From Tubulanus polymorphus (Eukaryota; Nemertea; Palaeonemertea; Tubulaniformes; Tubulanidae): 64,000 nucleotides of DNA. The number at the start of each line of letters is the position of its first letter. Position 1 is the first letter of the stretch. Below, piece by piece: positions 23,001 to 32,445 of this stretch. Below the pieces are notes generated by a model. The model did not search any database. It saw only the letters and a program-made list of their open reading frames with translations, and was not told where the DNA came from. The translations under genes were made by a program, and so were the position numbers. The stretch spans positions 16,308,155 to 16,372,154 of the forward strand of contig NC_134033.1 in assembly GCF_964204645.1 (NCBI RefSeq). The letters run 5' to 3'.

Positions 23001-25102
23001 TCCACTCGCCTACGTATGTGCTTAATGTATGCATAATATGTGAGTCTTTTTTGCGGTAATTAAACGCATAACGTCACTACTTAAATAAAGGAACATAATG
23101 GTTTCGAGTACGTTACACTTGAGACCACATGTCGGACTACAATACGCGTAAAGTACCGATGTTGTATCAAGCACTTTTTATTAGAATTAACAATTAAAAC
23201 AGAAATCCTTTACTAGGTACCCTCGAGGAAGGAGTGTTCGTTCGTTACGCTATCACGTGTTGTCGAGTGCTATTACGTCCTCTTAACTGAAATCACTTGA
23301 TTAATTCGTACAAAAAGAAAAACGTTTAAAAACCTTTTCATAATCAGTAATGAAAATAAACTGAAGTATGTTCTTGACTCGCGTGGAACTGCTGCTATAT
23401 TTCCCCGTATGACAAACTAACTAATGATTTTGTTTCAAATGTTTCTAGTAAGATCAGGCTCTAGTTGCACAGTTCTGAATCCAACTCCATGAAGCATGTT
23501 TCAACGCATTAAACGGTTTAAGTAGCAGTTCCGTAGAAATGTGTACTGGTTCATATGTTACATAGTTTCTTGCTCCTATAAAGTCCACGCATCTTCAATT
23601 CAAATGATAACTCAGAGTCGATTGCGCCAGATCACGTGCCCAGAATCTGTTTACCGTTGAAGCTGATTGGCTCAGATTATCACGTGCCCCGCCGGACAAT
23701 ACATCGCACGCATTTTCTTGCTGATAACGACCAATCACTGCTCCGACTGCTCCGGAATTCAACTGCATTCGTGTCCAGGAATGACACAGAACAGGAATTA
23801 AGTGTTTTCTGCAAGACTTTTATCCGGAATCATGCCGGAGGATTTATTAACCGGAAATAATTCCGGGGGTCAAATTTCGGGATGATATCTCAGATTAGAC
23901 ATTTGCCGGAGATTTCCGGTAAGAAATCTTCCGGAATTCCCTCATACCCTACCCCTCCTCATATCAGATATCCGCCGGAATTTTCCGGAAATTTTCGGAA
24001 AACCATCGTCCCGAATTTTCCGGAAAATTCTGTAATGCGTAATTTCTGGACTTGAGAGATGACTTATTGCTCCCACGGACGGATCCGAGACAAGCGCTGA
24101 AGTCTAACTGTTATACGTGATTATGTCGATACTGACCTGTACTTCGTTGTATTGTAACAATCGAACGTTGATCGGGTTGGCTTTGAAAAATTTCAGATCG
24201 AAATATCTCGGAAAAGTCATCGGATTCCCGTATCGCATTTCGTTGTTAACTCGAACGTCGAACTGGCACGGGTCCGATACGAGCGTGCTCCTCGATACCG
24301 TGTACTTACACGGGCCGAAATACCCGAATAGCATTCCGTCGTAGGTTACGAAATGAGGGTCACCTTCGACTAAACACCGACAGACTAGAATAAATGAAAA
24401 CGAAAACCAACTCAAAAAGTATATTTACGCCTTAATAAAAACATTGCGTAATATCGTCGACAATTGATAATAAAGTATAAGATCCAGGCTAGAAGTTATT
24501 TTGGATTTGAATATATCGATAATTGAATTGAATTGACCGGCAACCAGTCTAGTCCCGATATATCGACGACGTGGTGAACATCCTCTCAAAAATAATCATC
24601 AAAATCTAGGCTAAAAAAATTGATACCTTGTTTCTCCGCTCTGCTGAGCTTAAATGTTGACCCGGCCGGCCGCCTATCTACCCTATACATTACTTTTTTT
24701 TAAAATCGTGATCAATTTTACCATAACAGACCCGGCCGCTATAGAAATGAACTGTTTACAAATTTTATCATATTTTACTAAAATGACCCGGCCGCTGCGG
24801 AGAAACAAGGTATCATTTTTTGTTTAGCCTTATCTTAGTGCACGTCGACTCACACAGTACACATAACACATAATAGTTACCAATGAATACAGTTTATTGC
24901 ACAGTTTGTATTATACAGTTTTTACGGCATAGTAGTTATCATTGTATATAAACATTATTATAACGATTTCAACGGAGTCGAAAAACTCCTGAAGTAAAAA
25001 AAGGACGAAATGAAAACTATTTTCAAATCTAAACTTACAATCTTCCTTAGCGTATGACGTCGACAGCGCCAACATGAATCCCAGGACTAAGATTAAACCC
25101 AT
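13356..25102 (-). CDS. Secreted vWD / kringle / mucin-like mosaic protein, 23 exons
   Basis: Exons on the minus strand: 25102-25039, 24384-24137, 22759-22597, 22150-21997, 21569-21450, 21029-20836, 20268-20092, 19522-19463, 19198-19142, 19029-18970, 18766-18710, 17954-17898, 17054-16998, 16915-16862, 16775-16668, 16572-16531, 16043-16008, 15899-15156, 15082-14936, 14848-14756, 14663-14182, 14070-13905 and 13627-13356. The lengths sum to exactly 1,204 codons (1,203 aa) without a stop. Order: signal peptide (MGLILVLGFMLALSTSYA), vWD (22-210), C8 (210-314), TIL (315-373), seven two-Cys mini-repeats (374-507), Thr/Pro linker, three kringles (570-817), Thr/Pro linkers flanking a Cys-rich insert, mucin repeat block (to about 1020), second C8, second TIL. 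An AG acceptor lies directly before the ATG, so a noncoding 5' exon is likely. vWD-C8-TIL is the assembly unit of gel-forming mucins and zonadhesin-like proteins; kringles bind ligands in extracellular proteins. A matrix, mucus or surface role is inferred. The last exon may instead splice at 13454. Confidence 0.85.
14182..15082 (-). other. Exons 19-21: Thr/Pro mucin repeats and a Cys-rich insert
   Basis: Exon 19 (15082-14936) is Thr/Pro/Ser-rich. Exon 20 (14848-14756) is a small Cys-rich piece of about 30 residues ending NGCYGCGHCT, faintly like antistasin-type modules. Exon 21 (14663-14182) holds about six imperfect units on the pattern TTTPPxGTTTEPIEP, then the first half of a C8 domain. 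Long open frames on the opposite strand here are shadows of this repeat. Confidence 0.8.
15156..15899 (-). other. Exon 18: three kringle domains in one exon
   Basis: A single 744-base phase-1 exon encodes three complete kringles of about 80 residues. Each shows the six-Cys framework with SG(R/L)KCQ(A/R)W, PH(K/S)H(T/S)R, NYCRNPD, EGPWCYT and RWEYCD. Kringles 2 and 3 are nearest to each other, for example in CQRWDSQTPHSH. The common vertebrate kringle is split by an intron; here three lie uninterrupted, which suggests local duplication inside the exon. Confidence 0.92.
16008..16775 (-). other. Exons 15-17: Thr/Pro-rich linker
   Basis: Three short phase-1 exons (16775-16668, 16572-16531, 16043-16008) encode a stalk rich in Thr, Pro, Ala and Glu with no Cys, e.g. 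TPTGTTPEPIEP. Such stretches are usually O-glycosylated. They connect the mini-repeat array to the kringles. Confidence 0.75.
16140..16410. repeat. Dispersed repeat with TTTTTGAGAGGATGTG core, copy 1
   Basis: Contains GATAATTATTTTTGAGAGGATGTG, a CGATATATCGGGGTTAGACTGG block and AATTCAATTACCAATATATTC. The complementary arrangement is found at 24490-24608 and at 35820-36060. Non-coding; family unknown. Confidence 0.65.
17325..17845. repeat. 47-bp minisatellite in an intron
   Basis: About ten tandem units on the theme TGAGCTTAGACTGGTCTTAG followed by GTTGTTAGATTGG. Several central units are identical at 47 bases. Related, more diverged arrays occur at 19715-19960 and 32940-33330, with single or few units near 26100-26200 and 28610-28650. 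Confidence 0.85.
18391..18538. mobile_element. Mariner/Tigger-like MITE
   Basis: Terminal inverted repeats CAGTGGAACCTCGTTA and TAACGAGGTTCCACTG bound 148 bases without coding capacity. This end sequence is typical of pogo/Tigger-type non-autonomous elements in invertebrates. It lies in the intron between exons 11 and 12 of the mosaic gene. No clean TA target duplication remains. Confidence 0.7.
19715..19960. repeat. Minisatellite array related to 17325-17845
   Basis: About five units with the core AATGAGCTTAGACTGATCTC and AAGTTGTTAGATTGGTTATA, in the intron before exon 8 of the mosaic gene. Same family as the 17.3-kb array but with TTATAGAACC instead of CTTGTGAACT. Confidence 0.75.
22155..22520. 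repeat. About 40-bp minisatellite (CCCAGTTCCACAGTTGTG family)
   Basis: Around nine tandem units with the core GACTCTGGACCCAGTTCCACAGTTGTGTGGGTTTAATTT in variants. The same core occurs as single or few units near 18190, 40195, 44575, 52610, 60610 and 63690, so the array probably grew from a dispersed element. Apparent long reading frames here are only the repeat. Confidence 0.8.
24490..24870. repeat. Dispersed repeat copy 2, interrupted by a MITE
   Basis: The part before 24609 matches 35820-35940 (GATTTGAATATAT, CCGATATATCGA, CATCCTCTCAAAAAT). The part after 24829 resumes with GTCGACTCACACAG, as at 36030-36050. The 221-base element at 24609-24829 sits between them, so it inserted into an older repeat. 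Confidence 0.6.
24609..24829. mobile_element. PIF/Harbinger-like MITE, copy 1
   Basis: 221 bases starting GGCTAAAAAAATTGATACCT and ending in the complement of GGCTAAACAAAAAATGATAC, with inner CCGCTCTGC or CCGCAGCGG next to the ends and three CCCGGCCG motifs. The copy at 49089-49307 is almost identical in reverse orientation and has a clean TAA target duplication, which fits a PIF/Harbinger-type element. It lies in intron 1 of the mosaic gene. Confidence 0.75.
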
Positions 25103-25520
25103 CTGAAACAATATGTTAGAATTTCAGGCGACTTTGAACTGGGTTTAACCGCCGGTTCCGAGTTTGTAGTCGATCCACACAGCTGTTCGCAAACGATGCG
25201 ATACCGCCGTCAATTTTATATTACATGAACAGGATATAGTCTCGTCCTTAGAGAAAAACCCGCATCAACGAGAAAAATATAGCAATCGAATATTTCGAAA
25301 CGTTGAATATAAATAACTTTCTCTGTTTTTCGTTTGGGGGTTTTCCCTTACATTCACTTTTGCTACCAATACAGAGGTAGTACATAGGCCTAGTAGCCCG
25401 ATCTGTAGGTGTATGATTGACTATCATCTGATTCCTAAGTACCTGTTATCACTTTTCGCAAAGACAATCCTTACATGGAAACCAGCCTACAATTATTTCT
25501 CTGATTTAAAAAACGACCTT

Positions 25521-25557
25521 CAATAATAATGGTAATAATAATAATAGTAATGATAAT

Positions 25558-25593
<36 letters not shown>

Positions 25594-25600
25594 CATAATC
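25521..25600. repeat. AAT microsatellite
   Basis: Interrupted AAT/ATA trinucleotide run of about 80 bases. Confidence 0.85.
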
Positions 25601-26509
25601 ATCATAATATATGTATCTATCAATATATGTACAAGATTTGTATCAATGTTGCTTTAATGTCCACTGGTCCTACATAATTGAAAGGACATCTCCAAGCCTA
25701 AAGGCTGTACCAAAAAAGGGTGATCAGCCCTAGAAATGAAAAAAAGAAAAGAATAGCAAAACAAAATAAAATCGTTTAAAAATATTGTTTACCTTTTCAG
25801 ACGCAGTGTACAGATGACGATAGTTTCCTAGCGAAACTATAAACGCTTCTGATGAACATAAGGCAGTATTATATGTAATTATATAAGTCATTTTCTATAT
25901 ACAGCGGACCAGGTGCGGCAGGCAACGCGTCGAGTGATTCTTGAAAAATATATCTCTTTCGATTTGAGTGTCATTAAAAAACATAGTAATTAATTAATTG
26001 TCGTTAACCTCAGCTCTAGTGTTGTAGTGAAAGTGAATTCAGCCATTGAGTTCGATCGTTCTAAGCCTCGAGTAGAGTTGAATGAAGTTCATTTTCGAGA
26101 TTTTCCAGTAAGACCAAAAGTGGCCTTAAATCTTAAGACTGGTCTTTAGTCGTTTGATTGGCTATAGAACTAAGTTGGTTTTAGACTGGTCTTAAGTCTA
26201 AGCCCTCACTGTGGAACCAGCCCCTGGGCTACAATTTCATTTGAGAGTCTTATATTTGAAAATCACTGCATTTGAAGGCTGAGACTGATGGTGGAGAAAC
26301 TCTTATGCTTCGACTTAGTTCATACCATACCTCCTTTCAATAATAACTTTTTGGGCTTTACTAAAAGTTAAGAAGATCGTTTGCTCCGGCTCCGTGCCTA
26401 AACAATGCCATTGTCAGGTAGATGGGGTCTGGAGTTTTTATGGCAATTTACGGGATCGGACTTAGCTGTCAAGAATTGCTCCCTCTCCCGAAATCCACTA
26501 GTTCCCGAG

Positions 26510-27200
26510 TTCGTACCCATTGATTACTGACACTGATTCAGCATGGTCCTGATGCTGAATAGAGGATGTACAGGGGTGTCCCGGGTTCGAACCTAGTAAT
26601 TACTGATACTGATTCAGAGTTGTCCCCTGATGCCGAATAGAGGATGTACAGGGGTGTCCTGACCGTACGGTGCTGCCGCTATGCTCATCGTTAGCGGAAT
26701 TTCCATACACTAACTGAAGTGAACTCTGGCAATCGTTGTGCTGTCCAGTTATACTCCGTAACCCTTGCTTGCCAGAGTTGACTTACGTTAGTGTATGAAA
26801 ATCCCGCTACCGATGAGCATAGAGGCAGCACCGTACGGTGAAATGTTGATATCTTAAAAGTAATTACTGATAACTGATTCAGAGTGGTCCTGATGCTGAA
26901 TATAGCATGTACAGGGGTGACCCGGGTTCGAACCCTGTAATTACTGATACTAGTTCAGAGTGATACTGGTGCTGAATATAGCAGTTACAGGGATGTCCTT
27001 GGTTCGAACCCAGTAATTACTGATAACTGATTCAGAGTGATACTGATGCTGAATATAGCATGTACAGGGGTTTTCCAAGTTCGAACCCAGTAATTACTGA
27101 TACTGATTCAGAGTGGTCCTGATGCTGATTAGATGATGTACAGGGGTTTTCCAAGTTCGAACCTAGCAATTACTGATACTGATTCAGAGTGGTGCTGATG
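26510..27200. repeat. 76-bp tandem repeat with a tRNA T-arm-like core
   Basis: About seven units; spacing between successive GTTCGAACC cores at 26925, 27001, 27078 and 27155 is 76-77 bases. Each unit includes GTAATTACTGATACTGATTC, a CCTGATGCTGAATA segment and CCCGGGTTCGAACCC, which looks like a tRNA T-arm and pol III B box. No full cloverleaf is apparent. One unit is split by the foldback element at 26663-26839. Confidence 0.75.
26663..26839. mobile_element. Foldback MITE, GGTGCTGCCGCT family, copy 2
   Basis: Starts CCGTACGGTGCTGCCGCTAT and ends GAGGCAGCACCGTACGGT. The arms (about 65 bases) share the GCTCATCGTTAGCGG and CACTAA blocks with the copy at 4681-4846; the central loop is unrelated. 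It interrupts the 76-bp tandem repeat. Confidence 0.8.
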
Positions 27201-27614
27201 CTAGCGTCGCTAGAGTTAGCGTTAGTTAATAGGATGCGAGCGTTTTATGAAGCTAGAACAGGTCCAGCGAATACGGCTGCGGGTTTGAGCAGAAAAGGAA
27301 CTCATTTTTACAGTTGCTGGCCAAGAACTTAATTGGCCTTGGAATATTTTCCACTTAACCACTTTGAACCGCGCTGGACCGGTGCCAAAACCTATACAAG
27401 CACTGATAACTCAAATGGTGACTGATGACCGCACGCGCAAAGAGAACTTCAACTTCAAAGACATTTTTATCAACAACAATAGTTTAATCTTTTGTCACTT
27501 ACTCAAAATAAATAAATAATTCAGATAACAATATGTGATACAATAGATATAAAACAAACGACATTACAAGGACCTGTCGGTCATTTAATGTTGTCATAAT
27601 CACTGGACCCGCTG

Positions 27615-30600
27615 TTATGTCCTCGCGTTATTCAAAGTTTTAACCACTTCGATTACGGAACCGATCTGATAATAATCGACCAACAAAACGTTCGTATTAT
27701 TTCTGAAATCGGCCGAACGTTCGAACACGCCGGCTAATTCAACGTTCACGATATTCGCGTAGATTTTGATGCCTAACGAACCTAGAATAGGTCCGGCGAG
27801 AACGGTCGCGATGAGGGTAGAATCTGGGGTCAGTATCCACGATACCGTATGCAGTTTACCGCCTCGCTTCGACGCCAGTTTACGCGTCTGATCGCCGGTC
27901 ATCACTTCCGGCGAAGAGGTACGAGAGAAACTTCCGGTTTCCATAGTCTCCTTGGAAACGGTCCACCAGCGCGCATTCTCGTGTTGCTCGCTGCCCCACA
28001 GCACGAACACGCGTTGTTGGCAGACGATCAGATCGCGGAGCGTTCGATTCCACGACGTTTTCGGCGCGAGATAATAACCTAAAATACCTTCGACTAAGTC
28101 GGCTAGTTTCGCCATACGTCGAGCGTTTCGCATACCATCCCCGAACGCTAGAATAATGACTTCGTTCCGATTTCGCCGGTCGCCCAACCATCTGCGTATT
28201 TTGAGCAGAATTTCCGCTATTCTCTCGCCCCACATACAATGACAAGTTTTCAGCGTCCCGGAATATTCCTCGCACAGGTCCACGTCGAGATACCGTATAC
28301 CGTCCCATAGTTGCCTGGTGACGTCGTAGTCTTGGTTTTCGGAAATTCTCGCCAGGATATTGTCGCCCTTGGGAACGATATCTGACCACCAGGGAAGCTC
28401 CTTACACCACCCGACATCGTGCTCAGGATTGCCGAGGTCGTCGATGAAATGTAAGTTGTACGATCCAGCATTATGAGTTCCTTAAATAGAAAACATTTAA
28501 GATAAAGCTATTGATTATCATTCGCTCCACGTTCGACCCCCATCATAGAATCCTAGGGCCAGTTTTATATACATTAAGTACTTAGTTTAACTCTCAGGCC
28601 TGAAGGATTCAAAAATCATGACTTAGACTTAAAGACCGGTCTTAATACCTTCATTTGTAGGGCCTACAGACAATCTATAACAACTAAACTTATCCACCCA
28701 ACATACATACCCATCCAGGATCCATACCCACCCATCCAGGATCTTTACTCGCCAAGGCTATATACTGGTCCAGGATACACAACCACCTGGGATACATACC
28801 CGCCCACCAAGGCCGATACATTGCCGCCCACCCAGGATACATACCCACCCATCCAGGGTACATACTAGCCCAGGATAAATATCCGCCCAGGATACATTCC
28901 CCTCAGGATACATACCCGCCCAGGCTATTTCATGAACGCGTCTGTTACACAATCTCATCAACCCGTTGCATTTCAATCGATCACCGCGTCGATTACGACT
29001 TGACGATTCGGGACAAATTCTACCGTTTCCATTCACTACAGCTCTAGAACGATCGAAGCATAAACCTCCCGACAGTAAGAGACCTTGTTCGCACCGGGTA
29101 CAGCGACCTGTTTGGACGGTTTTCTCGCATCGACACAGCTCGTTGTACTGAAATCCGTACCAGCTCCATTCCCCGGTGCCGCGGCATCGTCCGTATCCGA
29201 GTTCTCCCCATACCCGGTCCGTACAGTCCGCATTGCAGCTTCCCAACGCGTCCAGTTCCCAGAACGAGCCGTTTATCACGCCGGTCGAGCAACGATTACA
29301 TCCGGGCACGTGGTCACATGACATCCCGTCTCCTCGAAACGGAAGCGAATAGTTGATGACGTCACGATGGAAACTGTCGTGAAGTTTGTAAATTCCGTCC
29401 TTGAGACACAAACCATCTGTCGAATAAACCGAATTCATTACTATTTCATTTTCAAGGAACCATTTCTGAATAAGCTGATAAATATGTGAAACAGAAATCA
29501 CTCGCTTCACCTAAATCTGTGTCGATAAAATAATCAAACTCATCTAAGGGCAGTAACTGGATCAGAGTGGTGGTTCTTAGTGAACCCTACGAAAACCGCC
29601 AGTAATAGACGCAATGACTCGGAGCAGTTCGAACCATCAGTAGCAGAGGCGGGGGCCATATTAGCGAGCCCTTCACCAGTAATGTAGAAGCCGCAGCTAC
29701 ATTGGTTCTTAGTGGTTCTCCGCAAAGCACCAGTAATAGAAGCAGTGGTTCTTAGTGAGCCCTATACAACGCACCAGTAATAGAAGCCGCGGCTACATTT
29801 GGTTCTTAGTGAGCCCTCCGCAAAGCACCAGTAATAGAAGCCGCAGATACACAGGGACTTGACACAAAAGGATTTTGACCACAGTATCCTAGGTACTATA
29901 TATATATATAGTACCTACGATACTGGGTCAAAATCCTTTTCGGTGTCAAGTCCCAGTGCGCAGATACATTGGATCTTAGTGAAGCCTTCACAAAGCACCA
30001 GTAATAGAAAGCGCAGCCACATTGGTTCTTAGTGAAGCTTTCAAAAAGTCCCAGTAATAGAGCACCAGTTGGTTCTTAGCGAAACTAGAATCAGTGGTTA
30101 GAGTGGTTGTTGGTAAACCAGCATAGCAGTAAGCAGTGGTTATAGCGGTTTTCGAGCGTACCCTTCACAAACCGCCATTAACAGGACAAGTATCTGCTAT
30201 TAGTAAAGAGAGAGAGAGAGCAGGTACCATAACGGGGACGTTGTGTCTGGGTTTTGATGGATTTACCTTGAAGTAGATATCCGGAATGGCACTGGTTACA
30301 AACTCTTGTCGTTACGTTTTTCTCGCACGTACATTTATTATTGACGAATCTACTGAGACCACATAGTTCCCATTCACTGGTCGTCTGACAATATCCATAA
30401 CCGGCACTCGTCCATTTAATCGACTCGCAGTTCACGTCACACGTCCTAAACACGTCCCTTTCCCAAAACGCGCCTTCTAAAGTCAGACTCTGGCACGCGA
30501 CGCATCCCGCTATTGCGGTGCACTGGTTTTCGGAGCCGTGATATGGTAGACCGTACGATAAGGTCATTCCAACTGCTGTCCGCTGAAACCGCCATAATAT

Positions 30601-30648
30601 CAGCAGCAACACGGCCACGGACGCGGTATTAGTTGTAAACAAGTCCAT
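27615..30648 (-). CDS. Secreted PI-PLC X-domain protein with two Cys-rich modules
   Basis: Three minus-strand exons joined in phase 1: 30648-30267, 29416-28916 and 28480-27615, giving 582 aa. An N-terminal signal peptide (VAVLLLILWRF core) precedes a Cys-rich module of about 95 residues. Exon 2 repeats the same module: both run from a (S/G)LP(F/Y) start through GCxxC, (S/A)FWE, GYGxC, GEW or SEW, C(R/T)CEK to CxxC and G(L/Y)LL. The exon 2-3 join rebuilds AWAGTHNAGSY, the PI-PLC X histidine motif, followed by WDGIRYLDVDL and TCHCMWG (second His) and EVIILAFGDG. It therefore resembles secreted PI-PLC-like phosphodiesterases that lack Y, EF-hand and C2 domains. Substrate unknown; cleavage of phosphoinositides or GPI-linked lipids is a family-based guess. 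I do not recognise the Cys module. It is divergent from the LamG-PAN gene. Confidence 0.82.
28680..28925. repeat. About 19-bp minisatellite at the exon 2 donor of the PLC gene
   Basis: About ten units with the core CCAGGATACATACCCGCC, unit length varying. On the coding strand each full unit reads GGCGGGTATGTATCCTGG, so the true exon 2 donor (G|GTATGT at 28915) is itself part of the last unit, and similar donors recur across the array. Confidence 0.8.
29540..30130. repeat. About 53-bp minisatellite in intron 1 of the PLC gene
   Basis: About nine imperfect units with GGTTCTTAGTGA, AAAGCACCAGTAATAGAAG and CGCAGCTACATT blocks. A palindromic element at 29854-29954 has been inserted into the array. 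Confidence 0.8.
29854..29954. mobile_element. Near-perfect palindromic MITE
   Basis: Two arms of about 48 bases start GGGACTTGACAC, run through AAAGGATTTTGACC and GTATC.TAGGTACTATA, and meet at a TATATATA centre. GCAGATACA occurs on both sides, either as a target duplication or because of the host minisatellite. Would fold into one long hairpin. Confidence 0.8.
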
Positions 30649-31409
30649 AGAGAGAGAGAGAGAGAGAGAGAGAGCGTCCTATCCTTGTGCGTCAACTCCT
30701 CTTCGGTTAAATGAAAAATTCTGGCAACGAAACAAGATTTATATCTAGATAAAACGGGGCCATTCAAACAGTACGTTTATATACCACTAGTGTTTATACC
30801 GATTTTAATTGCCGCGTAAGGGAGACCGCCACCCTGAATAAAATCCTCTCAGAGCCAAAACAACTCTCCCTATCTACTTTTTACCGTAATTATTGACAAT
30901 GTTGTTGTTGCTATACAGTAAAAACAATAAGCGGGCGGAAAATGTCACTGCTGCAACGTACCTGCCAAAGAAAAATCCCACCGAGCGTCGTTCAATGTGC
31001 CTTGGTCTCCCTTACACGTTCTTAAGCGCTGTACCTCCACCAGGAGAAGGAAAACAGTCAATGGCCCCGACGTTTAAAATTGTGTAATTTTTTGTATCGA
31101 TATTATATCAAATTACTATGAATCTAATGCGGAATTAAAGCGTGTGGACTTTGAAATCGTGGTTTTAATTGTTGTAAGTTGGGCGAATTTTTCCTCAAAC
31201 CGCAAAACGTGATCTTTCGACTTTGAAACGAACTATAAATTTTAAATGTCAACGGTTGACGGGAAAATATAGTAATTCAGTTAGTTACCCGTATGTTGGG
31301 GCATTATCTCGAGTATATTATCCATGTTGACTTTTCTATAACTTAAAATTGATCTGTCGAGCCCTAATATGTTGAGTTTTTATTTCAATGCTGATTTCAT
31401 TCTAAACCA

Positions 31410-31672
31410 ATGTCGAGATTTTCTAAAACAGCAGTTGAGATTTTTCGAAACCACTGTTGAGATTTTTCTAAACCGCTGTTGGAATTTTTCGAAACCACTT
31501 TCGAGATTTTTCGAAACCAAGCTGTTGATATTTTTCGAAACCACTTTCGAGATTTTTCGAAACCCCTTTCGAGATTTTTCAAAACTACTGTTGAGATTTT
31601 TCGAAACCACAGTTGATATTTTTCGAAACCACAGTTGAGATTTTTCGAAACCACTTTCGAGATTTTTTTCTA
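31410..31672. repeat. About 22-bp tandem repeat
   Basis: Roughly eleven units on GAGATTTTTCGAAACCACT with variants TGTT/TTTC between units. Open frames on both strands are products of the repeat (Phe/Asn/Lys-rich) and not genes. Confidence 0.8.
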
Positions 31673-32136
31673 AATTTCCAAATTTTTTTTCGCTTGGTTT
31701 AAATCAGACAGGTAACCAAGTAGTTCCAGTGTCAAATTCTAGCTCAAAACTGTGTAATTTCGTGGTAGATCTAAAGGATGGGTGCGGTCCGCATTCTATA
31801 TACTTTACTACTAGCTCAATAACTGTCAAATCTAAAATACTGTGAAAAATGAATATTTCTTTTTTTCTAGTTGGAACGAAACAATCTTTTCGAGGGAACG
31901 AAATGTTTACACACAAACATTACTTCCTTTCCAAGAAAAACATTTCGTTCACACGAAAAGATCATTTCGTTCCCGCGAAAAAAAAATATATATTCCTCAC
32001 CATCTCACCGGGGTTCCGTACAAATTCTAACTGTGAACAGAGGAATCGGGTGCAGTTTGAGCGGCTTGGCGTCAAACTTCATACCGAATAATACGATACG
32101 TATGCTATATTGCATTTTTTCCTATACAGTCAGTTG

Positions 32137-32241
<105 letters not shown>

Positions 32242-32445
32242 CAATTAAACACATACGTTTACGTTACATCGACGTTCATTTACGTCGAGAGTTGGAAAAT
32301 CGACTGAATTCACGACTCTTCATAAAACTCTTCATAATTCACAACTCTTCACGTACGGACGAGGCTGTATAGTTGATTGTAGATAGTTTTACGTACTAAA
32401 GTATTCTACCACAACTACGCGTAAAAAAACACCTATTATGATACG

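Larger units (their letters stand above)
20092..25102 (-). other. Exons 1-7 of the mosaic gene: signal peptide, vWD, C8, TIL
   Basis: Exon 2 opens with the vWD start motif GDPHFVTYDG. Exon 4 carries the diagnostic GLCGNCNGN. Exons 5 and 6 form a C8 domain (conserved Cys through CVFDLC and YRTAHFC). Exon 7 is a TIL domain starting ITCPEGATY with GCQCDDG near its end. Junction phases are 1, 0, 1, 2, 2, 1, 1 and every join restores a conserved motif, which is the main support for the model. Confidence 0.88.
25103..27614. other. Intergenic, upstream of the mosaic gene
   Basis: No coding region is supported. It should hold the promoter and noncoding first exon of the minus-strand mosaic gene. It contains an AAT microsatellite at 25521-25600, single units of the GACTGGTCTTAAGT minisatellite near 26120-26200, the 76-bp tandem repeat at about 26510-27200, and a foldback element inside it. 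Confidence 0.55.

Noticed and set aside
27849-28389. Overlapping frames opposite to or shifted against the PLC-X exon
   Set aside because: Shadows of the GC-richer PLC-X coding sequence, which has the catalytic motifs.
31369-31654. Phe- or Lys/Asn-rich frames on both strands
   Set aside because: Product of the 22-bp tandem repeat.
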